Shown: positions 9,308 to 18,094 of the stretch, one piece after another
Layout: each line of letters starts with the position of its first letter
Numbering within the stretch: the stretch's first letter is position 1
Origin: Bacteroidota bacterium
GTDB taxonomy: Bacteria; Bacteroidota; Bacteroidia; Bacteroidales; Paludibacteraceae
Direction of reading: 5' to 3'
DNA: 64,000 nt
Assembly (NCBI GenBank): GCA_017860295.1
Contig: JAFNAS010000011.1
Coordinates: forward strand, 223,687-287,686
The notes under the pieces: model-generated
Database searches by the model: none
What the model was told of the DNA's origin: nothing
Seen by the model: the letters and a program-made list of their open reading frames with translations, nothing else
Translations under genes and position numbers: made by a program

Positions 9308-10210
9308 TTATTTATTTGTTGTTTCTTCTGTTTTTTTCGCAGCTTCTCCTCTGGTTGCCGGACGGGAAGTGCTCTGTACACGGCTTTCTGGCGAGCGAGA
9401 CTGATTGATGTTTCTGCTCTGGGTTTGCCTTTGTATGTTATTGGATGGCTGCGTTTGTGTCTGTTTTTGAGGTGTTTCCGCCGACGGCTGACGAGTAGGA
9501 GTCTGACTGTCTGATCCGGATTGCGTCCTACGATTTTCTATTGAATTGCTATTCCATTGAGAAGGACGGGTCGCTTGCCCATTCTGATTGAGCTTGTCCC
9601 CGTTGTTTCGCTGAGTTCTGTTCGGAGTACTGGAGCTACTATTTTCTTGGACAGAATTGTTGCGTGATCCGTTTTGACCGTTGACCGACGAACGATTTCC
9701 CTTATTTTGTGATCCCGATCCCGTATTGTTACGATTTCCGTTATTATTATAACTCGGATTTCTGCGGGGAACGTAAATATCGTCGTTTTGTCCACTTTTG
9801 CGGTATCCCGAAGGTGTTCTGTCCGTCCGATAACTTCTCAAACTTTGCATAGGCCTGTCTCCATAATGATACATGGAGCGGTTGTAATATCCACGGCGAT
9901 AGTCGTTGATGTGCTGTGAATAGTAGCGTGTCGGATTCTGGTCGTATACCGATACGATGACATAATTGGTGTTGTAACCGATGTGATACGAATAGGGAAG
10001 CTGAGACCCCGAGAGCCACATCCCTTCCTGATGCCACCAGTATATATTCAAATCCGGATTGTAATAGAAGTTCAAATCCGGACAAAAATAGTATGGATAA
10101 TAGTTGACGTATGCTTCGCCATACTCATCTGTAACCGTTCCTGTAACAAAACAAGAAGATACTGTTACGGTCAGAATACACCCCACAAACAGTTTCAATA
10201 GAGTTCTCAT
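9308..10210 (-). CDS. Tyr- and Asn/Gln-rich surface lipoprotein of unknown function
   Basis: I use the ATG at 10210, giving 300 residues that begin MRTLLKLFVGCILTVTVSSC, a clean signal peptide with lipobox VSS-C20; the longer open frame upstream would bury this signal and run into the neighbouring gene. Residues about 30-130 are dominated by Tyr (YVNYYPYYFCPDLNFYYNPD, RYYSQHINDYRRGYYNRSMYH). From about 150 to the end the sequence is low complexity, rich in Asn, Gln, Ser, Thr and Arg, and likely disordered. The composition suggests an envelope-anchored or surface-exposed sticky protein, but I know no matching family. Confidence 0.75.
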   Translation of the reverse strand: MRTLLKLFVGCILTVTVSSCFVTGTVTDEYGEAYVNYYPYYFCPDLNFYYNPDLNIYWWHQEGMWLSGSQLPYSYHIGYNTNYVIVSVYDQNPTRYYSQHINDYRRGYYNRSMYHYGDRPMQSLRSYRTDRTPSGYRKSGQNDDIYVPRRNPSYNNNGNRNNTGSGSQNKGNRSSVNGQNGSRNNSVQENSSSSTPNRTQRNNGDKLNQNGQATRPSQWNSNSIENRRTQSGSDSQTPTRQPSAETPQKQTQTQPSNNIQRQTQSRNINQSRSPESRVQSTSRPATRGEAAKKTEETTNK

Positions 10211-10286
10211 AGCAGTGTGTTTTAATTTTGAAAGAGTTCTTATGCCCCTTTGAATCAAGTACAAAAGAGATGTTTGATTCCTCATT

Positions 10287-10601
10287 TCAGAGCAGTCCCA
10301 GTTCAAGTTTTGCTTCATCACTCATCATATCCCGATCCCAGGGGGGATCGAACACGAGATTGATGTTCAAACTCTTAACGCCTTCCACAGATTCTACTTT
10401 CATCCGGACATCTTCCAGAATAAAATCGGTGGCCGGACATCCGGGAGCCGTCAGCGTCATATCAAGATTGACATTGCCACCCTCTCCGATATCCACTTTA
10501 TAAATCAAGCCAAGATCGTACACGTTGACCGGTATTTCGGGATCGAAAACCGTACGCAACATCTTGACGATATCTTCTTCCAATGCTAAAAATTCATTCA
10601 T
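10287..10601 (-). CDS. DUF59 / MIP18-family Fe-S cluster assembly factor
   Basis: A 104-residue cytosolic protein of the MIP18 (DUF59) family, linked to iron-sulfur cluster maturation (SufT/PaaD-like). The hallmark is visible: VFDPEIPVNVYDLGLIYKV near the N-terminus, then the conserved Cys in LTAPGCPATDFI (around residue 54) and the strongly conserved LVFDPPWDRDMMSD segment, complete to the C-terminus. It is not next to suf genes in this window, so the particular cluster system it serves is inferred from the family only. Confidence 0.93.
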   Translation of the reverse strand: MNEFLALEEDIVKMLRTVFDPEIPVNVYDLGLIYKVDIGEGGNVNLDMTLTAPGCPATDFILEDVRMKVESVEGVKSLNINLVFDPPWDRDMMSDEAKLELGLL

Positions 10602-10693
10602 TGCTCAATTGTTTTCGGTTTAATTTTTGTGGCAACGTACCGTCATTTGGTAACCTTATTTAAAATAAAGATGCAAATAATTCCGGTTTCGTC

Positions 10694-11155
10694 TCACAAA
10701 CTCATTTTGTTTATCAAACGCTCGGCTATAGCATATTCAAAGCCTCGCTGCAAAGCAAAATTCAGTAATTTTCCTCGTCTTTCGTAACTGCCTGATGCTT
10801 TGATTTCACGAACTTTTTTATGCAACAGTTCATCGAGTATTTGCTCGTACAAAGATACATCCATTTCGCCGAAAACCCCCTGCTGGATATTATCGGGAAT
10901 TTGCTTCATTCGTAGTGCCTGCACTATTTTGACCTTCCCCCATTTGTTGAATCGTAATTTATCGTTGACAAACGCCCGGCAAAAACGCTCATTATCAATA
11001 TATTTTTGTTCAACAAGATACGAAATGATTTTCTCTTTCTGACCAGCATCTGCACCCCAGGTCTGGAGCTTGGTCTCGACATCGGCAGTGCACGTTTCCT
11101 GTTTCGAACAATAAGCAGCTGCTTTTTTCAATAAAAAATCATACGCAATTTCCAT
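10694..11155 (-). CDS. recX: RecA regulatory protein RecX
   Basis: RecX binds within the RecA filament groove and modulates recombinase activity. The 153-residue product is made of three-helix repeats, typical of the family: LKKAAAYCSKQETCTADVE at the N-terminus, the most conserved part ISYLVEQKYIDNERFCRAFV with the NKWGKVKIVQALRMKQIP helix, and a final GKLLNFALQRGFEYAIAERL repeat. It lies 19 nt downstream of prmC in the same direction, so co-transcription is likely. Confidence 0.93.
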   Translation of the reverse strand: MEIAYDFLLKKAAAYCSKQETCTADVETKLQTWGADAGQKEKIISYLVEQKYIDNERFCRAFVNDKLRFNKWGKVKIVQALRMKQIPDNIQQGVFGEMDVSLYEQILDELLHKKVREIKASGSYERRGKLLNFALQRGFEYAIAERLINKMSL

Positions 11156-11174
11156 ATCTCGGTATCGGTCGTTA

Positions 11175-12017
11175 TCAATTTTTCACCGCCTTTATCATTC
11201 GGGCATTGCCAAACAAATCGGTACGCAGCTCTACAAATCCGAACCCCATCTGTCGGAACAGCGCAACGGTTTCTTTCCCTTTTTCCCGGTTTATTTCGAC
11301 ATAAAGAGCCCCTTCGTGTTTCAGCGAGGCAAGTGCCTTTTTTCCAATCGCTTCGTAAAACAACAACGGGTCGGTATCGGGCACAAAGAGGGCAATCGAA
11401 GGCTCATAATCCAACACATTTGGTTGCATAGACAACTTTTCGCTTTCGAGTACATAGGGGGGATTGCTCACGAGAACATCAAGCGTATCAAGAGGATCGA
11501 TCCATTTGTCAGACAAAGCATCGGCACAAAAAAAACGGACATTCGTTTTATTCAGGCGGCTGTTTCCGCGAGCCAGGGTCAGGGCATCTTCCGATATGTC
11601 GTAGGCCGATAGCGTGGCATCCGGCAGATTCTTTGCCAAAGCGATGGCAATGCAACCGCTGCCGGTACAAACGTCTGCGATACGGCAGGGGATATCTTTC
11701 CAGTCATTAACAATCCACTCTACCAGCTCTTCCGTTTCGGGGCGCGGAATCAACACGCGGCTGTCAACCTTCATCGTGAGACCGAAAAATTCGGTCTCGC
11801 CAAGCACGTATTGCAACGGTTCATGATTGTTGAGACGTGCTACTTGCTGCGCAATAATTTGCTCCTGTTCTGTAGTAAAAATCAGAGAATTGTCCGAAAG
11901 CAACTGAACCCGCGACAAACCGGTAACGTGTTCGCACAGAGTTATGGCAACGGCACGCGCTTCGTTTGCCGGCAAAACGGAACTCAAATCTCCGATTATA
12001 TTTTTAATACGGTTCAT
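11175..12017 (-). CDS. prmC: Release factor glutamine methyltransferase PrmC (HemK)
   Basis: S-adenosylmethionine-dependent enzyme that methylates the Gln of the GGQ motif in release factors RF1 and RF2. The 280 residues show an N-terminal helical domain ending in PLQYVLGETEFFGL, the VLIPRPETEELV linker, a SAM-binding loop DVCTGSGCIAIALA (Cys where Gly or Leu is more usual) and the catalytic NPPY motif in VSNPPYV near residue 185. It starts about 90 nt from the divergent WalJ-like gene, with that gene's -7 box in between. Confidence 0.95.
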   Translation of the reverse strand: MNRIKNIIGDLSSVLPANEARAVAITLCEHVTGLSRVQLLSDNSLIFTTEQEQIIAQQVARLNNHEPLQYVLGETEFFGLTMKVDSRVLIPRPETEELVEWIVNDWKDIPCRIADVCTGSGCIAIALAKNLPDATLSAYDISEDALTLARGNSRLNKTNVRFFCADALSDKWIDPLDTLDVLVSNPPYVLESEKLSMQPNVLDYEPSIALFVPDTDPLLFYEAIGKKALASLKHEGALYVEINREKGKETVALFRQMGFGFVELRTDLFGNARMIKAVKN

Positions 12018-12109
12018 TTAAATAAATCAGTAGGTAACGCAAATTTAAGAAAAAAAATGGTTCATGTTGCCAATCCGTTTTTTTAAGATGCCGTCACCTC
12101 ATTTTTTGT

Positions 12110-12117
12110 TACCTTTG
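12110..12117 (+). promoter_or_regulatory. Bacteroidota -7 promoter box (TACCTTTG)
   Basis: Exact match to TAnnTTTG, 25 nt before the ATG at 12142. It lies inside the longer upstream reading frame, which supports the internal start. The -33 element is weak. Confidence 0.7.
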
Positions 12118-12141
12118 CACTCCAAATTTAAAACACAAGAG

Positions 12142-12948
12142 ATGGATAGATTACGGTTTATCAGTTTTGCAAGTGGAAGCAACGGAAACTGCTTCTTTGT
12201 AGGCAATGCTTCGCAAGGAATACTGATAGATGCCGGAATCGGCATTCGCACCATGAAGAAGCGGTTGAAAGAGATCGGAATGGATTTTTCGGATATTTTG
12301 GGCGTTTTTATCACCCACGACCATTTCGATCATATTAAATCTGTTAAACCGTTGGTGGAGAAAATGCTGGTGCCAATATACGGCACCAAAGAGACGCTCT
12401 CTTCGATTACTCAGTTGCAGCAAATGGGGGAGCAGTTTCAGGCTGGGCAACGTGTTATTAGCAAGGAAGAACCTGTGATTATCGGCGATTGGCGGGTAAC
12501 GGCGTTTGAGGTTTCTCACGATGGAACCGATAATGTCGGCTATTGTGTCGAATATAAAGATAAAGTATTTACACTGGCTACCGACCTGGGATATGTGTGT
12601 GAAAATTCGGCACGCCATATCGCTGAGGCCAACTACCTGGTTCTTGAGGCCAACTACGACGAAGAGATGCTGGCAAACGGACCCTATCCGTATATGCTGC
12701 AAGAGCGCATTCGTAGCAACACCGGTCACTTGAGCAACAGCGATGCCGGTCGTTTTCTGGCAGATAATTATTCGGAAAAACTGGAATACATCTACCTCTG
12801 CCACCTGAGCCATTCGAACAATCTGCCGGAACTGGCCTACTGTACGGTAAGCGAACTGCTGTCCGACAAGGGTATTATTATCGGGAAAGATGTTGAACTG
12901 GTCACCCTCGAACGGACATCTCCGTCCAAACTGTACGTTTTCGACTGA
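12142..12948 (+). CDS. MBL-fold metallohydrolase, WalJ/YycJ-like
   Basis: A 268-residue metallo-beta-lactamase-fold hydrolase. The first strand (LRFISFASGSNGNCFFVGN) and the zinc site THDHFDHIKS match the YycJ/WalJ group, cytosolic exonuclease-like proteins tied in Firmicutes to cell wall and replication control. A second histidine comes in the FEVSHDG segment and a late one in LCHLSHSNN. The start is set at 12142 because a TAnnTTTG box lies 25 nt upstream and the family begins at this strand; an upstream ATG at 12064 would place the promoter inside the gene. The DNA substrate in Bacteroidota is not established. Confidence 0.9.
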   Translation: MDRLRFISFASGSNGNCFFVGNASQGILIDAGIGIRTMKKRLKEIGMDFSDILGVFITHDHFDHIKSVKPLVEKMLVPIYGTKETLSSITQLQQMGEQFQAGQRVISKEEPVIIGDWRVTAFEVSHDGTDNVGYCVEYKDKVFTLATDLGYVCENSARHIAEANYLVLEANYDEEMLANGPYPYMLQERIRSNTGHLSNSDAGRFLADNYSEKLEYIYLCHLSHSNNLPELAYCTVSELLSDKGIIIGKDVELVTLERTSPSKLYVFD

Positions 12949-12955
12949 AGAGCAT

Positions 12956-13504
12956 TTACTTCAATAGTTCCTCAAGTTTAGCCACCATCGCCTTAAACTC
13001 GGTTTCGTTGTAGAGTCGTGTCATAAAGACAATTCTTCCCTCTTTATCGATGATGACGTTGCGGGTAACTCCGGCTTCTTTATTGGCATATAGCTGAAAA
13101 TGAGCTGCTCCCGGATCAAGCGCCATCGGGTAGGTAATTCCCGTTGTCAGGACGAAATTTTTTGCCACATCGAGTGGTTCGTCGCGGTCGATGGCATAGA
13201 GCGCAAACGAAGGATTCGATTTCCAGCGTTGCCAGATATCGCGTTCGATAAAAGGCATCTCCTTACGGCAAACGCTGCACCAACTTGCCGTAAACTGAAG
13301 CATCACCACTTTTCCTCGCAACGACCACAAATTCACCGTACGCCCGTCGGTAAGCGTCATGGTGAAACCGGGCGCTGTCTGACCAAGTTTGACGATATAG
13401 CCTCTGTCGGAAGATTCTTGTTGAGGAGTAATTGATGCCGACTGAGAGAATACGAAATAACTGTTCGCGAAAAACAGAAATAAAACGGAATAAAATAATT
13501 TCAT
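12956..13504 (-). CDS. TlpA-like periplasmic thiol-disulfide oxidoreductase
   Basis: A 182-residue exported thioredoxin-fold protein. It has a signal peptide (KLFYSVLFLFFANSYFVFSQ), then the TlpA/ResA-type start (VKLGQTAPGFTMTLTDGRTV) and the active site in FTASWCSVCRKEMPFIE, a C-x-x-C of the reducing TlpA kind. The C-terminal VTRNVIIDKEGRIVF strand contains the expected region near the cis-proline. It converges on the WalJ-like gene with a 7-nt gap and follows the lipoprotein gene by 6 nt, so it is the second gene of a leftward pair. Cytochrome maturation or redox repair of envelope proteins are possible roles. Confidence 0.9.
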   Translation of the reverse strand: MKLFYSVLFLFFANSYFVFSQSASITPQQESSDRGYIVKLGQTAPGFTMTLTDGRTVNLWSLRGKVVMLQFTASWCSVCRKEMPFIERDIWQRWKSNPSFALYAIDRDEPLDVAKNFVLTTGITYPMALDPGAAHFQLYANKEAGVTRNVIIDKEGRIVFMTRLYNETEFKAMVAKLEELLK

Positions 13505-13510
13505 GTTTAC

Positions 13511-14023
13511 TTATTGCTTTGAGATAGATTCCATCCATGTAATTATTGATTGTGCACTTGCGCTGACATTTTCACAACTATAATCACCTGACTGTTTTAA
13601 TACAACTTTTTTATACTTACCTTTCGTGGAATCATAATAATAGCAGATGTATGACACAGTTCCGCCATCGCATCCCACCCATCCATTATCCGATATTTTA
13701 CCGGAAAGCGCAGAAGGAATTAACGACCTGTAATGCGACAGAGTTGCCAGGGGAATAGTCCGGATAGTTGAATCGCAATATAAAATATTGTTAGACAAAG
13801 CATCCTGAGTTATATACCCACCGTCTTCATCTGAATTCCATGTTTTTGGATTGTGAAAAGATAAAACCCGGCCATCCTCATCAATCAACCATCCTTGCCG
13901 CACATAACCCCAAGCGTAATTCAGATAGGACAACTCAAAATAGGCTTTTTTTTCATATGTTGCACTGGAACTACAGCCCGCAAGCAACAAAACGACAGTG
14001 AACAAAAGGTAAATTTTTTTCAT
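13511..14023 (-). CDS. Small lipoprotein of unknown function
   Basis: With the ATG at 14023 the product is 170 residues, opening MKKIYLLFTVVLLLAGCSSS, a textbook lipobox with the lipidated Cys at 17. An upstream ATG at 14074 would hide the signal peptide and is rejected. The mature part is compact, rich in Ser, Tyr and Trp, with two cysteines in the middle (LYCDS; GCDGGTVSYICYYYDS) that could form disulfides. This fits its neighbour, the TlpA-like thiol oxidoreductase 6 nt downstream. I do not recognise the family. Confidence 0.7.
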   Translation of the reverse strand: MKKIYLLFTVVLLLAGCSSSATYEKKAYFELSYLNYAWGYVRQGWLIDEDGRVLSFHNPKTWNSDEDGGYITQDALSNNILYCDSTIRTIPLATLSHYRSLIPSALSGKISDNGWVGCDGGTVSYICYYYDSTKGKYKKVVLKQSGDYSCENVSASAQSIITWMESISKQ

Positions 14024-14151
14024 AAAGCAATCGTATTTTGTATATAGATGCCATAAACATGCATAACGATGCATTTCATTACCTACGAAGGACTGATAAT
14101 ATGAGAATTATATAAATAAGATTCTCATTTCACCCTATGCGTAAAAAACGC

Positions 14152-14159
14152 TAACTTTG
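14152..14159 (+). promoter_or_regulatory. -7 promoter box (TAACTTTG) for hisA
   Basis: Exact TAnnTTTG match 34 nt before the hisA ATG, followed by GCAAAG. The -33 region is not clear. Confidence 0.65.
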
Positions 14160-14193
14160 CAAAGTTATTAAAACGTTTTTGATTGACCAGTAG

Positions 14194-14913
14194 ATGATTG
14201 AAATTATTCCTGCCATCGACATCATTGATGGTAAATGTGTACGGCTTTCTCAGGGCGATTACCAGCAAAAAAAAGTATATAACGAGCAACCTCTCGAGGT
14301 GGCAAAGGAGTTTGCCGATGCCGGTATACGTCGTTTGCATGTGGTCGATCTCGATGGTGCCAAGGCACAACACATTGTCAACCATAAAGTACTGGAAACC
14401 ATTGCCACGCACACCGATTTGGTTATCGATTTCGGAGGTGGTCTCAAAAGCGACGACGACCTGCGCATTGCCTTTGAATGCGGAGCGGCTATGGTAACCG
14501 GTGGTAGTATCGCCGTGAAACAGCCGGAGGTTTTTTCGCACTGGATCGAACGTTACGGTGTGGAGCGAATTATTCTGGGTGCCGACGTGCATAACGAAAA
14601 AATTGCCGTAAGCGGCTGGCTCGAAACCACCGACAACGACCTGATGCCGTTTATCGAAGGCTATTGCAAACAAGGAATCCAAAAGGTGCTCTGTACCGAT
14701 ATTGCCAAAGATGGCATGTTGACGGGTACTTCGGTCGATCTTTACAAAAAAATAATGGCTCATTTTCCGGCTTTGCAACTGATTGCAAGCGGAGGAGTGA
14801 GCGACATTGCCGACATCGAAGCACTCGACGAAGCGGGAATTCCATCGGTGGTATTTGGCAAGGCCATTTACGAGGGACGAATTAAACTATCAGAATTACA
14901 ACGATTTATATAA
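14194..14913 (+). CDS. hisA: ProFAR isomerase HisA (histidine biosynthesis)
   Basis: Phosphoribosylformimino-5-aminoimidazole carboxamide ribotide isomerase, fourth step of histidine synthesis. The 239-residue TIM barrel opens with EIIPAIDIIDGKCVRLSQGD, containing the catalytic Asp, has the first-half phosphate motif FGGGLKSDDDL and the second-half motif ASGGVSDIADI, with the second catalytic Asp in CTDIAKDGMLTG. It leads a hisA-hisIE-thrC run. The usual partner hisF is not between hisA and hisIE and is not elsewhere in this window. Confidence 0.97.
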   Translation: MIEIIPAIDIIDGKCVRLSQGDYQQKKVYNEQPLEVAKEFADAGIRRLHVVDLDGAKAQHIVNHKVLETIATHTDLVIDFGGGLKSDDDLRIAFECGAAMVTGGSIAVKQPEVFSHWIERYGVERIILGADVHNEKIAVSGWLETTDNDLMPFIEGYCKQGIQKVLCTDIAKDGMLTGTSVDLYKKIMAHFPALQLIASGGVSDIADIEALDEAGIPSVVFGKAIYEGRIKLSELQRFI

Positions 14914-14940
14914 AAGAAAGATTCATTTCTCTTTCAAACA

Positions 14941-15543
14941 ATGCATATGAAGTTAGATTTTGCAAAAGGCAACGGCTTGATTCCTGCCATCATTCAGGAT
15001 GCCGTAACCAATAAGGTGCTCATGTTGGGATACATGAACGAAGAGGCTTACGAAAAAACCGTGACAACCAAACAGGTTACATTTTTCAGCCGTACCAAAA
15101 ACCGTCTGTGGACAAAAGGAGAAGAGAGCGGCAATTTCTTGAATGTCGTTTCGATGGCTCCCGATTGCGATAACGATACCTTGCTTATCAAGGTACATCC
15201 CGTAGGTCCGGTTTGCCATACTGGTGCTGATACCTGCTGGAACGAAACCAATGTGGATGATATCCAGTTCCTGCGTTACTTGCAGGACTTTATCGATAAA
15301 CGTAAAAAAGAGATGCCCGAAGGTTCGTACACCACTTCGCTGTTCAACAAAGGCATCAACCGTATGGCTCAAAAGGTAGGTGAAGAGGCCGTCGAGACTG
15401 TCATCGAAGCTACCAATGGCACCGACGACCGCATGATTTACGAAGCTTCCGACCTGATTTATCACCTCATCGTGTTGCTGACATCGAAAGGATACCGCAT
15501 CGAAGATTTAGCAAACGAACTGAAAAAGAGACACAAAGAGTAA
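14941..15543 (+). CDS. hisI: Bifunctional phosphoribosyl-AMP cyclohydrolase / phosphoribosyl-ATP pyrophosphatase HisIE
   Basis: Carries out steps two and three of histidine synthesis. The N-terminal cyclohydrolase half (about 1-110) shows VLMLGYMNEEAY, FFSRTKNRLWTKGE and the metal-binding MAPDCDNDT plus the GPVCHTGADTCW cysteines. The C-terminal pyrophosphatase half (about 112-200) shows the NRMAQKVGEEAVETVIEA helix and the SDLIYHLIVLL region. The total of 200 residues is the usual fused size. Start codons at 14941 and 14947 are both possible. The gap to hisA is 27 nt. Confidence 0.96.
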   Translation: MHMKLDFAKGNGLIPAIIQDAVTNKVLMLGYMNEEAYEKTVTTKQVTFFSRTKNRLWTKGEESGNFLNVVSMAPDCDNDTLLIKVHPVGPVCHTGADTCWNETNVDDIQFLRYLQDFIDKRKKEMPEGSYTTSLFNKGINRMAQKVGEEAVETVIEATNGTDDRMIYEASDLIYHLIVLLTSKGYRIEDLANELKKRHKE

Positions 15544-15544
15544 T

Positions 15545-15622
15545 CAATTCGATAATTTGAAAGTGTGTCAATTTGCAAATCATCGAATTGGCTCATTTTC
15601 AAATTTTCAAATTTTCAAATTG
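15545..15622. repeat. Imperfect inverted repeat plus TCAAATT array upstream of thrC
   Basis: CAATTCGATAATTTG (15545-15559) and CAAATCATCGAATTG (15576-15590) are complementary apart from one base. They are followed by three direct TTTTCAAA-type units (15592-15622) that end 4 nt before the thrC ATG. The same kind of array precedes three other genes in this window. Confidence 0.7.
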
Positions 15623-15626
15623 ATAG

Positions 15627-16925
15627 ATGAACTATTACAGCACCAACCACCAGTCGCCGATAGCTTCGTTGCAGGAGGCCGTTGTGAAAGGACTGGCTCC
15701 CGATAAAGGGCTTTACATGCCTGAAAAAATCAAGGCTTTGCCTGCCGGATTTTTCGAAACGATCGACCAACTCTCTTTTCAGGAAATTGCCTACCGCGTT
15801 GCCGATGCATTTTTCGGAGAAGATATCGAGGCCGATACCCTGAAGCAAATCGTTTACGATACGCTCAGTTTCGAAACTCCGGTTGTCAAGGTAGAAGAAA
15901 ACATCTACAGTCTTGAACTTTTCCACGGACCCACACTCGCGTTCAAAGACGTGGGAGGCCGCTTTATGGCTCGTTTGCTGGGATATTTCATCAAAAAACA
16001 GGGGCAAACCGACGTCAACGTGTTGGTGGCAACTTCGGGCGATACCGGAAGCGCCGTTGCCAACGGGTTCCTTGGCGTAGAGGGAATTCATGTCTATGTT
16101 CTCTATCCCAAAGGGCTGGTGAGCGAAATTCAGGAGAAGCAGTTTACCACGCTGGGTAAAAATATCACCGCTTTGGAAGTCGACGGCACGTTCGACGATT
16201 GCCAGCGCCTGGTAAAATCGGCCTTCATGGATGAAGAGCTGAATGCCAGACTGAACCTGACTTCGGCCAACTCCATCAACGTAGCGCGTTTTCTTCCGCA
16301 GGCATTTTACTACTTCAACGCTTATGCCCAGCTCAAGAAACAGGGAAAAGCCGATAATCTGGTGGTTTGCGTACCGAGCGGTAATTTCGGCAACATCACG
16401 GCCGGACTTTTCGGCAAACGGATGGGATTGCCCATCAAACGCTTCATTGCCGCCAATAACGAGAACGACATCTTCTTACAATATCTCGAAACAGGAAAAT
16501 ATTCTCCCCGTCCTTCGGTGGCTACCATCGCCAACGCCATGGATGTGGGTGACCCGAGCAACTTTGCCCGTGTGCTTGACCTCTACGGCAATTCGCATGA
16601 AAAAATTTCGGCTGACATTTCAGGCTGTCGTTACCTCGACAAACAGATCCGTGCAACGGTGAAGAGCTGTTACCAATCGACCGGTTATCTGCTCGATCCG
16701 CACGGAGCCTGCGGCTATCAGGCCTTGAAAGAGGGTTTGAAGGAGGGCGAAACAGGGGTTTTCCTCGAAACGGCTCATCCGGCAAAATTTGTTGGAACTG
16801 TCGAAGCAATCATTGGAGAGAAAGTTTCTATTCCTGAAAAGTTGCAGGAGTTTATGAAAGGAGAAAAACTCAGCATCGAACTTTCAAAAGAGTTTGCCGA
16901 TTTTAAAAATTTCTTGTTGAAATAA
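15627..16925 (+). CDS. thrC: Threonine synthase
   Basis: PLP-dependent conversion of O-phosphohomoserine to threonine. The 432-residue length is that of the longer, ThrC class I enzymes. The N-terminus (YYSTNHQSPIASLQEAVVKG) and the PLP lysine K107 in LAFKDVGGRFMARLL are clear; the ATSGDTGSAVANGF phosphate loop and the VCVPSGNFGNITAG segment follow. It is 83 nt downstream of hisIE, separated by the repeat region, so it may be read from the his transcript or separately. Confidence 0.96.
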   Translation: MNYYSTNHQSPIASLQEAVVKGLAPDKGLYMPEKIKALPAGFFETIDQLSFQEIAYRVADAFFGEDIEADTLKQIVYDTLSFETPVVKVEENIYSLELFHGPTLAFKDVGGRFMARLLGYFIKKQGQTDVNVLVATSGDTGSAVANGFLGVEGIHVYVLYPKGLVSEIQEKQFTTLGKNITALEVDGTFDDCQRLVKSAFMDEELNARLNLTSANSINVARFLPQAFYYFNAYAQLKKQGKADNLVVCVPSGNFGNITAGLFGKRMGLPIKRFIAANNENDIFLQYLETGKYSPRPSVATIANAMDVGDPSNFARVLDLYGNSHEKISADISGCRYLDKQIRATVKSCYQSTGYLLDPHGACGYQALKEGLKEGETGVFLETAHPAKFVGTVEAIIGEKVSIPEKLQEFMKGEKLSIELSKEFADFKNFLLK

Positions 16926-16984
16926 TTTTTTGTTGAAAAACTTCGTTTGCGTAGGTATGAATTTATTTAGCCGAATATTGAAAG

Positions 16985-18094
16985 ATGATAGGGAAGCAAT
17001 ATACTCTGGCTTTGGTCATATTTGGGCTGACGTTTTCTTCCGTTTACGGATTAAACATCGACTCGCTGCTGAATCGATTCTCACGTCTCAATTTCTACGT
17101 TATCCCTACGCTTTCATATCAAACGGAGACAGGAAATCAATTTGGTCTTAACGGGGGATACTATTTCCGGTTTATCGATTCTACAAAAATCAGTAACCTT
17201 ACTTTCAGTCAGATCTTCACGCAAAAGCAACAATATTCGGTCAGTTTATCTCCCCGCCTCTATTTAGGCGGAGGAGGAAAATGGACTGTGTTTGGCAATA
17301 TCTCTGCTCAAAATTTTCCGACCAGTTTTCTTGGAATCGGAAATAACCGGAAACTATTACTGCCGACTGCCATTGCATATACTTCACGTAATTATTCGTT
17401 TTATTTTCAATTCCAACGCTTTCTCGACAAGCATATCAGTATGGGTCTTCAGGTTGCACTCCGAAGTGAGAAGCCTGTCGTAGATGATAGTCTGAAATTC
17501 AAAGCGATGGGAATTCACGTCACTGGATGGAAACCCTATTTCTTGCTTGGTTTCGGGGGAGTGATCACCTACGATTCTCGCGACAATCTTTTTTATCCTA
17601 CGAAAGGAATCCTAGGCAGCGCCAGTCTTGTCCATTACGATCCGATTTGGGGCAGTACATACAATATTGTGCAAATCAACCTGGATTTCCGTCAATATAT
17701 TGCTATTTATGAGCAACATGTATTTGCTTGGCAATTTGTCACCGATTGGCGACTCGGGAACTTGGTTCCCTTTCAAATGCTAACCACCATTGGTGGAAAT
17801 CAACTCCTGCGGGGTGTTCCCAACGGCCTTTTCCGCGATAATGTGATGGCGGCAGTGCAGGGTGAGTACAGATTTCCTATTTACAAAGTGTTGCGAGGAG
17901 CCGTTTTTGGGTCTTCAGGCGATGTTTTCAACAGCAACAACATGGCGATTAACCGTCTTAAAACATCGTATGGCGCCGGCATACGCTTCAAAATAACACG
18001 GGGCAAGATAAACGTGAGCGGACGTTGGGACATCACGCATACCAATGTCGATAAAGGCTTTCAGTTTTTTATGACGGCCATGGAGGCATTTTGA
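16985..18094 (+). CDS. Omp85/BamA-like outer-membrane beta-barrel protein
   Basis: A 369-residue exported protein. An N-terminal signal (TLALVIFGLTFSSVYG) is followed directly by beta-barrel strands with alternating aromatic residues, and no POTRA domains are present. The stretch GGNQLLRGVPNGLFRDN near residue 275 corresponds to the conserved VRGF/Y loop of Omp85 barrels, and GVITYDSRDNLFYPTKG is the characteristic strand before it. This makes it a stand-alone Omp85 barrel of the type often labelled surface antigen D15. Its partner and cargo are unknown. Its last 34 nt overlap the end of the convergent amidase gene. Confidence 0.85.
   Translation: MIGKQYTLALVIFGLTFSSVYGLNIDSLLNRFSRLNFYVIPTLSYQTETGNQFGLNGGYYFRFIDSTKISNLTFSQIFTQKQQYSVSLSPRLYLGGGGKWTVFGNISAQNFPTSFLGIGNNRKLLLPTAIAYTSRNYSFYFQFQRFLDKHISMGLQVALRSEKPVVDDSLKFKAMGIHVTGWKPYFLLGFGGVITYDSRDNLFYPTKGILGSASLVHYDPIWGSTYNIVQINLDFRQYIAIYEQHVFAWQFVTDWRLGNLVPFQMLTTIGGNQLLRGVPNGLFRDNVMAAVQGEYRFPIYKVLRGAVFGSSGDVFNSNNMAINRLKTSYGAGIRFKITRGKINVSGRWDITHTNVDKGFQFFMTAMEAF

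Noticed and set aside
14125..14778. 217-residue leftward frame opposite hisA
   Set aside because: Complete antisense overlap with a well-identified enzyme; composition typical of a shadow frame.
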